Positions 22,033-32,395 of a DNA stretch of 64,000 nucleotides are shown here, piece by piece; within the stretch, counting starts at the first letter, position 1, and every line of letters starts with the position of its first letter. Origin of the DNA: Dryocosmus kuriphilus (taxonomy: Eukaryota > Arthropoda > Insecta > Hymenoptera > Cynipidae). The notes under the pieces are model-generated. The model did not search any database, was not told the DNA's origin, and worked only from the letters and a program-made list of their open reading frames with translations. The position numbers were made by a program, and so were the translations under genes. Location: contig CM076195.1 in assembly GCA_038277395.1 (NCBI GenBank), positions 54,837,293 to 54,901,292 of the forward strand, in the 5' to 3' direction.

Positions 22033-25000
22033 GTGGCATTTTGGAATGTATCGGGGTTAAAAAGCAAAGATAGGGGTTTTTGGGATGAGTTGAATAAATG
22101 GGTCGTAATATTGATGAGCGAAACGCGTTTGAATCAGAAAGAACGGAAGGGAGTTAAAAGAAATTTACCAAAAGGGTATGTATGGACAATGCAAGAAGCA
22201 AAAAAGGAACATGAGATGGGAAGAAGAATGGGAGGAATGGTTTCGGGGGTGAGGAAAGAGTTGGTGACAGATGAGAAAGGGGGACAGAGAGAGGCAGAGC
22301 AGGAGGGTATTATGGTTATGAGAAAAATTGTTGGAAGAGTGAGAGCAGACGTTGTGTGTGTGTACAGAAGAAGAGGAGAAGAAAACGGGTGGAAGGTAAT
22401 AAAGAGATGGATGGAGGAAAAGAGGGAAGAGCTGGTGTTGATAGGTGTAGATTTAAACGGATGGACAGGGGAGTTAGGGGGAGAATTAATGGATGAAGAA
22501 ACTGAAAGATTTTGTAGAAAATCGAAACAACGACAAATAGATGGAGAAGGAAAAATACCCCTTAATTTGATAGGAGAAGCAGGTTAGTTTATTTGTAATG
22601 GAAATACGAGGGGAGATGAAGAAGGGGAAATGATGTACGTAGGAAAAGGAGAAACTGTGATAGATTATATACTGACGGAAGGAAGGATAAGAAAGTTTAT
22701 AGACAGATTGGAAGTAGGTGATGAGATGGGTTCGGAAGACTTTCCAGTAATCGCCACCTTTAGAAGCGAAGGATGAAAGCGAGGTAGAGGAAAGAGAGAG
22801 AAGATGTCGGAGAAAAAAGTAAATATGGGTAAATGGGAAGGAGAAAGACTTAGAGAATATAAGGAAAAGATGGAAAATGGGTATGGAGTTAGTTCACAAG
22901 CGGAAGATCTTGATAGGATGGTAGCAAATTTAAGAGAGAGGATAGAGAAGATAAAGAGTAAGGTGATGCCGCAAGGGGAGCAAGAAGAGAAAAAGAGAGG
23001 TTGGTGGGTTGCGGAATGTAAGGAGATTAAGAAAAAAAGAATATGAAGAATTATTTGAAAATGTGGATGAAAAGAGAGTTGGATAAAAGAGAGTATAATC
23101 AAAGGAAAAAAGTGCACGAGAGATTATTGAATGAAAAGAGACAGGAGGAGAAAAACAGATGTAAGGAAGAAGTTGAGAAAGCGGTAAAGGACGGTAGGGA
23201 GTGGGAAGTGATAAACAGGGAAAGGGGAGGAAGAAGAGGTATAAAAGAAGAGATTGAGATGAGTGAATGGTCTGAGTTTTTTAAAAAGCAGTTAGGAGTA
23301 GTAGAAGATATGGTAAAAGGTGAAGGTAGGAAGACAGTAGAGGGGCAGGAGGAATTCGGGAATGAGATAAGCAGAGAAGAGGTGAAAGAGGCAATAAGAA
23401 TGTTCAAAACAAACAAGGCGACGGGAGAGGACGGCATAGAGGATGAGGCTTTGAAATATAGAGGAGATGGGGTACAGGAAGAGTTGTGGAGAATATGCAA
23501 TAAGATCTGGAAGAAAGAAGGGTGGCCAAACGGATGGAGGACAGGGTTGGTAGTAGCATTGTTTAAGAAGGGAGAGGTTAAAAAGGTAGAGGAGTACAGA
23601 GGAACCACACTTATGTTGGTAGTGTACAAAATATATGCGGAAATAATAAAGAGAAGGCTAGAGAGACAGGTGGAAGATAAGGGGATGATCCAACATAACC
23701 AAACCGGTTTTAGGAAAGGGATGGGCACTATCGATAATGTGCACGTACTTAATTTCCCGATGAATAGGAACGTAGGGAGGAAGAAAGGCAAACTGATAGC
23801 GCTGTTTGTGGACTTCAGGGCAGCGTTTCATTCTGTAAACAGGAAGGTGCTTCGGAATAACCTAGAAAAGTGGGGAGCGGGTAAGGGGCTAGTGGAGAGA
23901 ATTAAGGAAATGTTCATAGAAACTAGAGTAAGGGTTAGAGTGAGAGTTCAAAAAGGAGAGGCGTTCTGGACAGGGAGGGGAGTAAGGCAAGGTTGCCCAC
24001 TCAGTCCGCTCCTCTTTAGTCTGCTGTTGGCAGACTTAGAGGAGAAATTGTCAAAGAAGGGCAAGGGAGGGGTTATACTGGGCAACTGTGAAATATACTC
24101 CCTGGCGTACGCAGACGACACAGTTCTGTTAGCGGAAGAGGAAAGAGGGATGAATTTAATGATGAGGGTGTTTGAAGAATACGTAAGAGGGAAAGATCTG
24201 ACGGTAAATGTAGGGAAGACCAAAATCGTGTATTTTAGAAAGAGGAGAAGCAAAATAGTGTATGAATGGAAGTTGAATGGTGAGATCGTAGAAGTAGTGG
24301 AGGAGTTCTGTTATCTAGGTTTCTGGTTTGAATCTAGAGGAGGGTGTGAGATGCAGGTAAGAAGGACGATTGAGTGTGCGAGTGAGATAATGGAGCAAGT
24401 GTGGGGTATAGGTAAGAGAAGATTCAAGGATGACTGGAAGATGAGAGTGTGGATGTTTGACGTGTTAGTGTGGTCAGTGATGAGCTATGGAATAGAAATC
24501 TGGGTTTGGAGAGAATATAAAGGGGTGGAAAGTGCACACGAAAGATTCTTGAGATGGGCAATGGGAGTGAGTTGGAGCTGCCCGGAATATATGTTGAGAG
24601 AAGAATTAAGTAGGGAGAAAATGTTAATACGGCAACTGAAGAGAGCGTGAAATTTTGAAGAAAAGCTGAAAAGGGGAGAGGAAAGTAAGATAGCTCAAGC
24701 ATGTTTAAGGGAGATTCAAAGTTATGAGGGGAGGGGAAACACGGAGAGATCGAGATGGGAGAAGGATAGAATGCAGTTAAGAAAAGAATGTGGGATAAGG
24801 GAGGCAAACGAAGACTGACAGCAGGTGGAGCAGGACTGGTTAGTTAAGCAGAAGGAACAGAGATGGGGGAAAATTGTGAGTTCAAGGTATAACAGATTAT
24901 ATAGAATGGTCAAGAGTGAGTCATGAGTGAGCACGTGTTAGAGAGAAGCACAGGGGATGAAACCGGAGGGGAGAATGTGTATGACAGGATAGTATGGATA

Positions 25001-25078
25001 TTAGATGAGAATGGACAAGGGGAGAATGGAATGAAAAAGTTGGATGAATTGAGAGAAAAGGCAGGGGGCAGGGGGTAA
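22033..25078 (+). pseudogene. LINE element 4 ORF2: endonuclease and reverse transcriptase
   Basis: The endonuclease shows VAFWNVSGLKSK, SETRL, LVLIGVDLNGWTG, TVIDYIL and GSEDFPVIAT. In the last, elements 1 and 2 have His where this copy has Asp, so a catalytic-type His is lost. The longest open part is 23043-24650 (535 codons), the reverse transcriptase: TGEDGIEDEALKYRGDG, GLVVALFKK, ALFVDFRAAFHSV, GRGVRQGCPLSPLLFSLLLA, YADD at 24108-24119 (residues 356-359 of this segment) and WGIGKRRFKDDW. Breaks: TAG near 22585, TGA near 22773, a frameshift in an A7 run near 23035, TGA at 24648. The C-terminal domain lost its Cys/His region (only EHVLERSTGDE remains) and ends at TAA at about 25076. Inactive. 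Confidence 0.88.
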
Positions 25079-25289
25079 GAGAAAGCCATAACTGAAACGT
25101 AAATGAAAGAATTCAAAGTAAAGTCGCAAATGAAGGATATGGAAAAGCAAAAAGCGAGAGGAAATGGAATCCACTGGTCGAATCAAAGAGCGTATAATAA
25201 AAGGCGTAGTGTTAAGTAAGTATGTGTATAATAGGCTTAAATAGTAGTAAGAATATGTCAATAGATTTATTATGTAAAGGGAACGGAGG

Positions 25290-25314
25290 CCCTCAAACCC
25301 GTAAAAGGGAGAGT
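25290..25314 (+). other. Conserved 3'-terminal LINE hairpin (element 4)
   Basis: CCTCAAACCCGTAAAAGGGA with following GAG can form a CCC/GGG hairpin extended by CTC/GAG. It sits about 20 bp before the (TTTAT)n tract. Confidence 0.6.
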
Positions 25315-25321
25315 AATAAAC

Positions 25322-26540
25322 ATACATACATATTTATTTCATTTATTTCACTTATTTTGTTTATTTTATTTATATTATTCACTTCATTTATTTCACTTAT
25401 TTTTTTTATTTTATGTTCTGTACTTATTTTATTGATTTTATTGATTTTATTGATTTCATTTATCTTATTTATTTCACTTACTTTATTCACTTTATTTATT
25501 TTATTTAATTTATTTATTCTATTTGTTTTATTTATTTTATTTATTTCATTTCATTTATTTTTTTGATTTTATTTATATTATTTTTTTTATTTATTTTATT
25601 TATCTTATTTATTTTATTTATTTTATTTATATAGTTATTTCATTTGTTTTATTAATTTTATATATTTTATTAATTTTATTGATTTTTATTATTTTACTTA
25701 TTTTATTTATTTTATTTATTTTTGTTATTTCATTTATTTTATTGATTTTATTTATTTTATTTATTTTACTTTTTTTATTTCTTTTATTTTTTTTATTTGT
25801 TCTATTCGTTTTATTCGTTTTATTTGTTTTATTTCTTTTATATGTTTTATTTATTTTATTTGTTTTATATATTTTGTCTATTTTATTCATTTTATTTACT
25901 TTATTTATTTCATTTATTCTATTTATACAGTTTATTTTATCGATTTTATTTATTTATTTTATTCATCCCATTTATTTTATTTATTTCATTTGTTTTATTT
26001 GTTTTATATATTTTATTTATTTTATGTGTTTTATTTATTTTACTTATTCTATTTATTTTTCTTTACTTTGTTTATTATGTTCATTTAATTCATTTTATTT
26101 ATTCAGTTTACTTTATTTATTTTAATGATTTTATTTATTTATTTTATTTATTTTACTCATTTTATTTATTTTTTTTATTTTATTCATCTTATTTATTTTA
26201 TTTATTTTTTTAAAATTTTATTTGTGTTATTCGTTTTATTTGTTTCATTAGCTTTTTATTTTTATTTGTATAATTTGTTTTATTTACTTAATTTATTTTA
26301 TTTTCTTTATTTGGTTTATTTTATTTATTTTATCTTAATTATTTTATTTATTTCATTTATTTTATTTAATTCATCGATCTTATTGATTCTTATTGTTTTA
26401 TTTATTTTATTTATTTTATTTGTTATATTTTTTTTATTTATTGTATTTCTTTTATTTATTATACTTATTTTATTTATATTATTTATTTTATATATTTTAG
26501 GTATTTTATTTATTTTATTGATTTTTTTGATTTTATTTAT
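25322..26540 (+). repeat. Long (TTTAT)n tract between elements 4 and 5
   Basis: About 1.2 kb of degenerate TTTATTTTAT repeats, with drift to TTTGT, TTGAT and CTTAT variants. The long hydrophobic reading frames here come only from the repeat. Confidence 0.95.
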
Positions 26541-28343
26541 TTTGGCTACCGTTTTCGGCGCTGATAGTGATGGGACGGGCGTGAGAATTTGAGCGATCGT
26601 TTTGGCTTTGGTGGTGAATAAAGGTTGTGAGAGGTGCAAAAAAGGGTTATGAGTAGAGTTATGACAGTTGGTATGTGGGAGGAATGAGTGGAAGGGTCGC
26701 GGAAGGTGAATAAAGATAAAATGTGAGAAAAAGTGGTGCATGCTAAAGAGTGAGGTTAGGCTTGGAGTTAGTTAGTTAGTTAGTTAGTTTTGTGAACAGA
26801 GAGTAGGGTAGTGAAGTTGTACGAGACTGGGAAGACGGATGGTGAGGTAAGGTCTGGTTATTGTTAATTACTACTGCCTTTTTGTGTAAAAATAGTGCGA
26901 AGGATAAAGGTAGGGTGAGGGAAGCGTGAGGAGCGGAGTGAGAGGTTGATAGGTGGGTCAGGAGGCTAGTGGGTAAGGTAGGTAAGGTAGGGTAGGCAGG
27001 CCACAGGGTAACAGGCCGATTACGAGGAGACCAAGGCAATAGAGCGCCAGAGGGCAATACGTGCCCGAAGAAGGGAATTAGAGACTGAGACCCAGTGTGC
27101 AATGAATGAAGTGCTCAGCCGGGCAGGCGGGACTAGTGGGGGCGACGCAGAGATGTAAGAGTTTGGGGAGTCAATTGGTAAGGTGTTAGAGTCAAGTAAG
27201 GCATTGGATAAGGCAATAGATAAGACAAAGGATACAATGGAAGGTATGTTCCGAGAGTTAGAGAAGATAGTGAGTAGAGGGATAGCGGAAGAGAAGGAAC
27301 ATGGGAGGGGAACAGAGGAGATAGTCATAAAGATAAAAGAGGAATGGGAGAAATGGGAAAAGTGCTGCAAGATAGAGAAAGAAAAAGTGTGGCAAAAATT
27401 AGAGAGGATGGAGGAGGAACAGAGAAAAAAGCAGGAAGAGGGTAGAAAGGTAATAAGGCAGGTAGAAGAGAGGGTACGTAACCTAGAATGTAGAGCTGAA
27501 CGTCAAGAGAATCGTGAGGAAATAGGTAGAGAGGACGAGGAGGAGAGATGTGAACTTGAGAGAGGAGAATGAGAGAATGAAAAGTAGGGTACGTGGGTTA
27601 GAAAGGAAAATGGAGGAGTTTGAAATGGAAAAGAAAAGGAGAAGTATTGTTATAAAAGGATTGCAAGTAGAAAGCGAAACGGGAAAGAAGGATGTAGAGA
27701 AACTTTTGAGGGACATAGGGGCAAAGTTCAGTGTGCTGGAGATAAAGGGGATGGGCAACAAGACAGGAGGAAAAGCGAGGATGTACGTAGTCAAGCTGGG
27801 AAGTGAAGTGGAGCGGAGAGAGGTAATGAGGAAAAAGAAGCTGCTTAGGGGAAGAAAAGAAAGAATTGATGAAGATATGATATGGAGGGAGAGAAAGAAA
27901 AGGTGGCTAATAGGAGAGAGGGCTTGGGAGGAGAGGAGAAATGGGAATAGAGTTTGGTTTGGGAGAGACATGTTGTGGGTGAATGAGACGGTGTGGATAT
28001 GGAACGAAGAGAGAGAGAGAGAGGAGTTGAAAATAGGTGACCAGTCTCTAGGTCGAAGGGGAGCAGAAGTGACTAAGAGCAGAGTAGAAGCGCCGTGGTT
28101 TGCGAACGAGATAAGTGGAAGAATGTGGGGCGAAGGGAAAGAGAATGCGAAAAGGGGATTAAAGTATTTTTTTGGAATGTGCTGGGGATGGATGAAGAAA
28201 TTGGAAGGGCTGAGAGAAAGAGCAGGTCATACAGGGTAGAGAAGAGCCAAAATGATTCATATAGAGGCAAAAGAAAAGTCAGTAGAGTCGCTGATTAATA
28301 TAACATCAATAGAATGGAAATCGCGAGAGGAAACGGAAACGAA
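26541..28343 (+). mobile_element. LINE element 5: second ORF1-only derivative
   Basis: The 5' end (CCGTTTTCGGCGCTGATAGT near 26551) follows the (TTTAT)n tract. The 5' UTR has the same (GTTA)n run (26768-26790) as element 3. ORF1 is followed by the same internal deletion, joining the ORF2 start (ending about 28187) to the ORF2 end (from about 28188). Similarity to the 3' UTR of element 3 ends at GAGGAAACGGAA near 28338, so the terminal hairpin and tail are missing here. Confidence 0.85.
27050..28239 (+). pseudogene. LINE element 5 ORF1 with ORF2-derived C-terminal tail
   Basis: The best preserved ORF1 in the window. Segment one (to 27572) is a Glu/Lys-rich coiled coil (for example EEWEKWEKCCKIEKEKVWQK). 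An in-frame TAA lies near 27155 and a one-base deletion near 27550 shifts the frame. Segment two (27550-28239, 229 codons) has the RRM-like block: SIVIKGLQVESETGKKDVEK, LLRDIGAKF, GKARMYVVKLGSEVERREVM, RKERIDEDMIWRERKKRWLI and MLWVNETVWIW. Because of the internal deletion the frame runs on into the ORF2 end and finishes WMKKLEGLRERAGHTG before TAG (28237-28239). Two lesions break an otherwise readable protein. Function by family: RNA-binding chaperone of the retrotransposon particle. Confidence 0.8.
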
Positions 28344-29465
28344 ACACCGATCGAGCATGATAATTGCAATTTGGCAAAAAAGGACCAAATGCTCGCTCGC
28401 GGGTGTTCGACGTTCAAAAGCAGTGCCCATCCACCCCACTAAATCAGACGTAACGACTGTAATCGAAATATATTGGAAAATCAGTCTATAACTTAGCTGC
28501 GTCGCGGAAATAACGTGTCTAATTTAACTCCGTTGCCTCGCACATAAAAGTACAGATTCCGTCGGTATTAATGTCCAGTTTGTTTTTGGTTGACCCTTTT
28601 CATTTTTACAACCTCGGGCCGGACGTAAAATTAAATTCACAAAAGTTGAAAAGCAATAACTAGTTTAGTCCGTATGCGATATTAGTTTTCCCAATTCTCT
28701 TTTATTTACTTGTTTTCGTTCCCTGGTTAATTAATTGAAAACGGAAAAATAAAAGAGGGAGTCAGTTTTCTAATAAAAACGGTTCTGACTAACGCAAATA
28801 AAGAAAACCCTTTCCCAACCAATCTTACGTGGGAAGTAAGTACCTTCCGGAGGTCGGAGAGAAAGCCCGCGAGTAGGTAATTATCCGAAATCCGGTTAAA
28901 TTAAATTTCGCTTATCCGGGGATAATTATCGAAATAAAAGAAAAGCGAAGTGAACGAACAATAGAAATTCTCAAAGTAGAATTTCTCGGAATTCTGCCTC
29001 CCTCCTAAAAATGGGAGTAGTGTAAAAAGGAAAGAAGTGAATGGCGATATATTTGGACCTTTCTTCCAGTAATTGGCAATGTACAATGTATCTTCAAAAA
29101 TAAAGAAAAAAGGAAGAAACCAACACACAAAACTACACGCACCTACAAAATTGTATTATGCATACCTTAGTGGTAACATCATATATACCTGTCGTATTTT
29201 GAATATCATGGATAAATAAATATGTTTAACCTATGTGAAATATACCACCTATTATACACTTTACTTTGCCTAATCCGACAAAAATCAAAGCGCCAAAATT
29301 CTTAGAGCAAACAATTATAAAGATCTTGAATTAATAAGGTCGATAGAAGACCCATAAATTATCAATATCTAAATAAAAGGGTATTATTGGTTTGTAACTT
29401 TTCGGTGAATTCGCGATTTATTAGGTAAACATTTAATTACCTAATAAATGGAAATTCCCGAGCGT
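28344..29465. other. No gene seen
   Basis: About 1.1 kb of AT-rich sequence without a recognisable domain. Short frames only. No terminal repeats seen. Confidence 0.4.
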
Positions 29466-29469
29466 AACA

Positions 29470-29756
29470 TGCATTTTATTTATTTTATTTATTCTATGTA
29501 TTTTATTTATTTTATTTATTTTATTTATTTTATTTATTTTATTTATTTTTTTTTATTTTATTTATTTTATTTATTTTATTTATTTTATTTTATTTTTTTT
29601 ATTTTATGTACTTTATTTATTTGATTTTATTTACTTTATTTATTTTATTTATTCTGTTTAATTTATTCATTTTATTCATTTTTTTACTTGGTTTATTTTA
29701 TTTATTTTATTTGCTTTATTTATTTTATTTATTTAATTATTTTATTAATTTTTTTA
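29470..29756 (+). repeat. (TTTAT)n tract
   Basis: TTTATTTTAT-type repeats directly upstream of the small LINE remnant. Confidence 0.95.
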
Positions 29757-29940
29757 CTTCCCCCCATAAAGAGGCAAGTGACCTTTCGGGGAAGATGCTT
29801 CATGTCGAGGGGCACATTGTTCTTAGGGGTCACTGGGCGATTTTGCGAGACTAAGGAAGTTGTAAAATTTGTTTGGAATTGTTCTGTAAGACTCTAAAGA
29901 CCCGTAAAAGGGAGGGAGTATAAACTATAATACAACAGAA
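29757..29940 (+). mobile_element. Short LINE 3'-end copy between two (TTTAT)n tracts
   Basis: About 180 bp ending with the family's 3' hairpin (29891-29919: ACTCTAAAGACCCGTAAAAG, then GGAGGGAGT) and a following (TTTAT)n tract. The 5' portion does not align by eye with the longer copies, so it may belong to a sister subfamily. No RNA polymerase III box A or B is evident, so a 5'-truncated LINE is more likely than a SINE. Confidence 0.6.
29891..29919 (+). other. Conserved 3'-terminal LINE hairpin (short copy)
   Basis: ACTC pairs with GAGT and CCC with GGG around GTAAAA. Fourth occurrence of this structure in the window, always shortly before (TTTAT)n. Confidence 0.6.
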
Positions 29941-30660
29941 TTATTTAACTTATTTGTCTAATTTTTCATTTACTTTATTTATTTTATTTTATTTACTCAC
30001 TTTATTAATTTTATTTATTTTATTTTTTTAATTTTTTAAATTTTTTAATTTTATTTATTTTATTTATTTTATTTATTGTATTAATTTTATATATTTTATT
30101 TATTTTAATTACTCTTTTTATTTTTTATCATTTTTTTATTTTATTTATTTTGTTAATTTTATTTATTTATTTTATTTATTCTATTTCTTTTTTTTATTTT
30201 TTTTATTTTATAGATTTTATTGATTTTATTTATTTTATTTTTTTTTTTTTATTTTATGTACTTTATTTATTTGATTTAATTTATTTTATTTACTTTATTT
30301 ATTTTATTTATTTAATTATTTTATTTATTTTTTTACTTTATTTATATTATTTATTCCTTTTATTTAATTTGTTTTATTTGATTTTATTTTTTATATTTTA
30401 TATACTTTGTTTATTTTATTTTAGTTTTTTTATTTGTTTTATTTACTTTACTAATTTTATTTAATTTATTTACTTTTTACTTTATTTAGTTTATTTATTT
30501 TTTTATTTTGTTTATCTTATTTATTTTATTTGTTTTATTTATTTTTTTTATTTTATGTATTTTATTTATTTTATTTATTTTTATTTATTTTATTTATTTT
30601 ATTTATTTTATTTATTTTATTTATTTTATTTATTTTATTCATTTTATTTATTTTATTTGT
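29941..30660 (+). repeat. (TTTAT)n tract
   Basis: About 720 bp of TTTATTTTAT-type repeats, degenerate in the first half and nearly perfect at the right end (30560-30655). Confidence 0.95.
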
Positions 30661-32395
30661 TACGAACGAAAAAATTAATATAATTTTGACTTTCCAATGA
30701 TTAGTTTTAGAATTCTGTTGGGTTAAACATGAAAAAAAAGGTCAATTTATTAAATTTGACAACGGTGGAGGCTCCCAAGCTGAGGAAGGCAAGAATTGCA
30801 TTCTTTTATTTTTATGCAGGATCGTTTTGACTGGAAGCTGTCAGGATCGTGAGACTTTTACCAAGGAATAAAATTTAGGAAAAGGAAGGAACACTGTATA
30901 GTCAAATTTTGAGCCAAAATCTCCCAGTTCAAAAAGAATTTATTATCACCAAAGAAAATCAGAGAAACATATATGAAAGTAACAATGGTAATAAATTGGG
31001 TGGAACGACACAATTCTCGCTAACCCTATCTCCTTTACGCTTATTTCTCTACCAATCAGAGAAAGAGAGCACGGCCAGAAAGAACGGAATTCTTCTACCC
31101 GTGCATTTTCCGATTGGGCGGTAGCTGGTAATTTTCATTGTTGTTCTCACAACTCTAGTCCTTTTTATTTCTTTCGCGTCGCAGAAGCACACGCGAACAC
31201 CTTTCTCCGAGATCTTGATTAATTCAGTGTTGAAAATAAAATGTTTATCTTCATAATTTCACAAAGGGTCCCGGTATGGAGCGTATACCCTTCTTCGTTT
31301 TGAGATGCGAAGAAGAGGGTTCGCTTCTAATTTATTTTTATACAGGGTATCACCCGAGATGGAATTATTTACTCCTGCCTCTCGCCGGCAAAGGGATATA
31401 TAAGTTTTACGTTTGAACCTACATTTTTTTATTAATAAAGCCTTTAGGCCGCTCACGCCGTTACCGGTGTCCGTCATGATGCAGATCGGGATAGCGATAT
31501 AGGAAACTTACAAGTAGTTGTATTTGAAAAGCTAGAGTTCCGAACTGCGGACGGACAAAAGTCTGGGTAGTTCTGATCGGTGCCAGGTTTCCCAAGTTAC
31601 TGTAAAGTTAATGTTTCGTCGACGTGCCTCAAAGACACATTGCCAGGGTGATGGGTCGTGGGGAAATTTTCGATCTAAGGAAATTAAATTGGGAAATACA
31701 TCGGGAATATTGCAGATTCTGGCTTGGACTCTGAACTCTCGCGCGGTTTTCAAAAATTCAATTGCAATCCTTTGCACATTTTCCTACTTAAGAGTCTTCT
31801 CATTAATTTCACAATGTATTAGGAATGGTGATTTCGTCATCAATTCCCCAATACATCGTGAAATAAGAATACGTTATCCTTTTTATCAATTATGGGTTTG
31901 CCTAATTCACAACGGCGAGTCAAGGCTTTCAACTAGCTTCGTTTCTAGTGTCTATTACCCTTGAACTAATTTCACGTACGGCGAATGCAAGCAATCCTGC
32001 GCGCAACACGTGCGCTTGTTTTCATCTTGCCACGTGCTTTCCAGTCGGAGTCAGAATGGGTTGAAAGAGACCAGATGCATGGAGGTAGGATGAGATAAAA
32101 AGAGAGGAACGGTATAGCAATGGCTGCCAAGGCACGTCGTGGTTGATCACATGGTCCCTGAGTAGGAGAAATAAGTGTCGTTAACCCCCATTGGAGAGAG
32201 CGCGTCAGCACGAGGGAGAGCGACGCTCGCGTATGCCGTGAGTGCTTCCTTTCCTTCCTTAGTTTTCTTCCCGTTCTTTCTAAATATATTGATCTCTCTC
32301 TCTCGCTCTCTCTCTCATTCTTCCATTCCTTCATCGCATACTTATTCTAGTTTTTTCGGTGTATTTATTTGACGTAATTACAATAATACAATATA
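30661..32395. other. No gene recognised
   Basis: About 1.7 kb. Open frames of 70-120 codons exist on both strands (for example 30909-31124 plus, 31532-31777 minus, 31611-31964 plus) but none shows a known domain and they overlap one another. A short (CT)n run lies at 32290-32316. Confidence 0.4.

Larger units (their letters stand above)
18896..25320 (+). mobile_element. LINE element 4: both ORFs, interrupted by an inverted copy of its own 5' end
   Basis: The 5' end (CCGTTTCCAGCGCTGGTAGT near 18906) follows (TTTAT)n. ORF1 begins at 19406. At about 20437 the ORF1 sequence breaks and resumes at about 21895. Compared with element 5 these two points are neighbouring positions in ORF1, within a few bases. 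Between them lies a minus-orientation copy of the 5' part of the same family plus a (TTTAT)n tract. ORF2 runs 22033-25078, followed by a 3' UTR with the terminal hairpin at 25290-25314 and a long (TTTAT)n tract. It is the most complete ORF2 in the window. Confidence 0.85.

Noticed and set aside
29757..29940. tRNA-derived SINE
   Set aside because: No convincing box A or box B. The 3' hairpin and tail match the LINE family instead.
31532..31964. Overlapping open frames on both strands (81 and 117 codons)
   Set aside because: No recognisable domain, mutually overlapping, and of a length expected by chance. Listed only as unassigned sequence.
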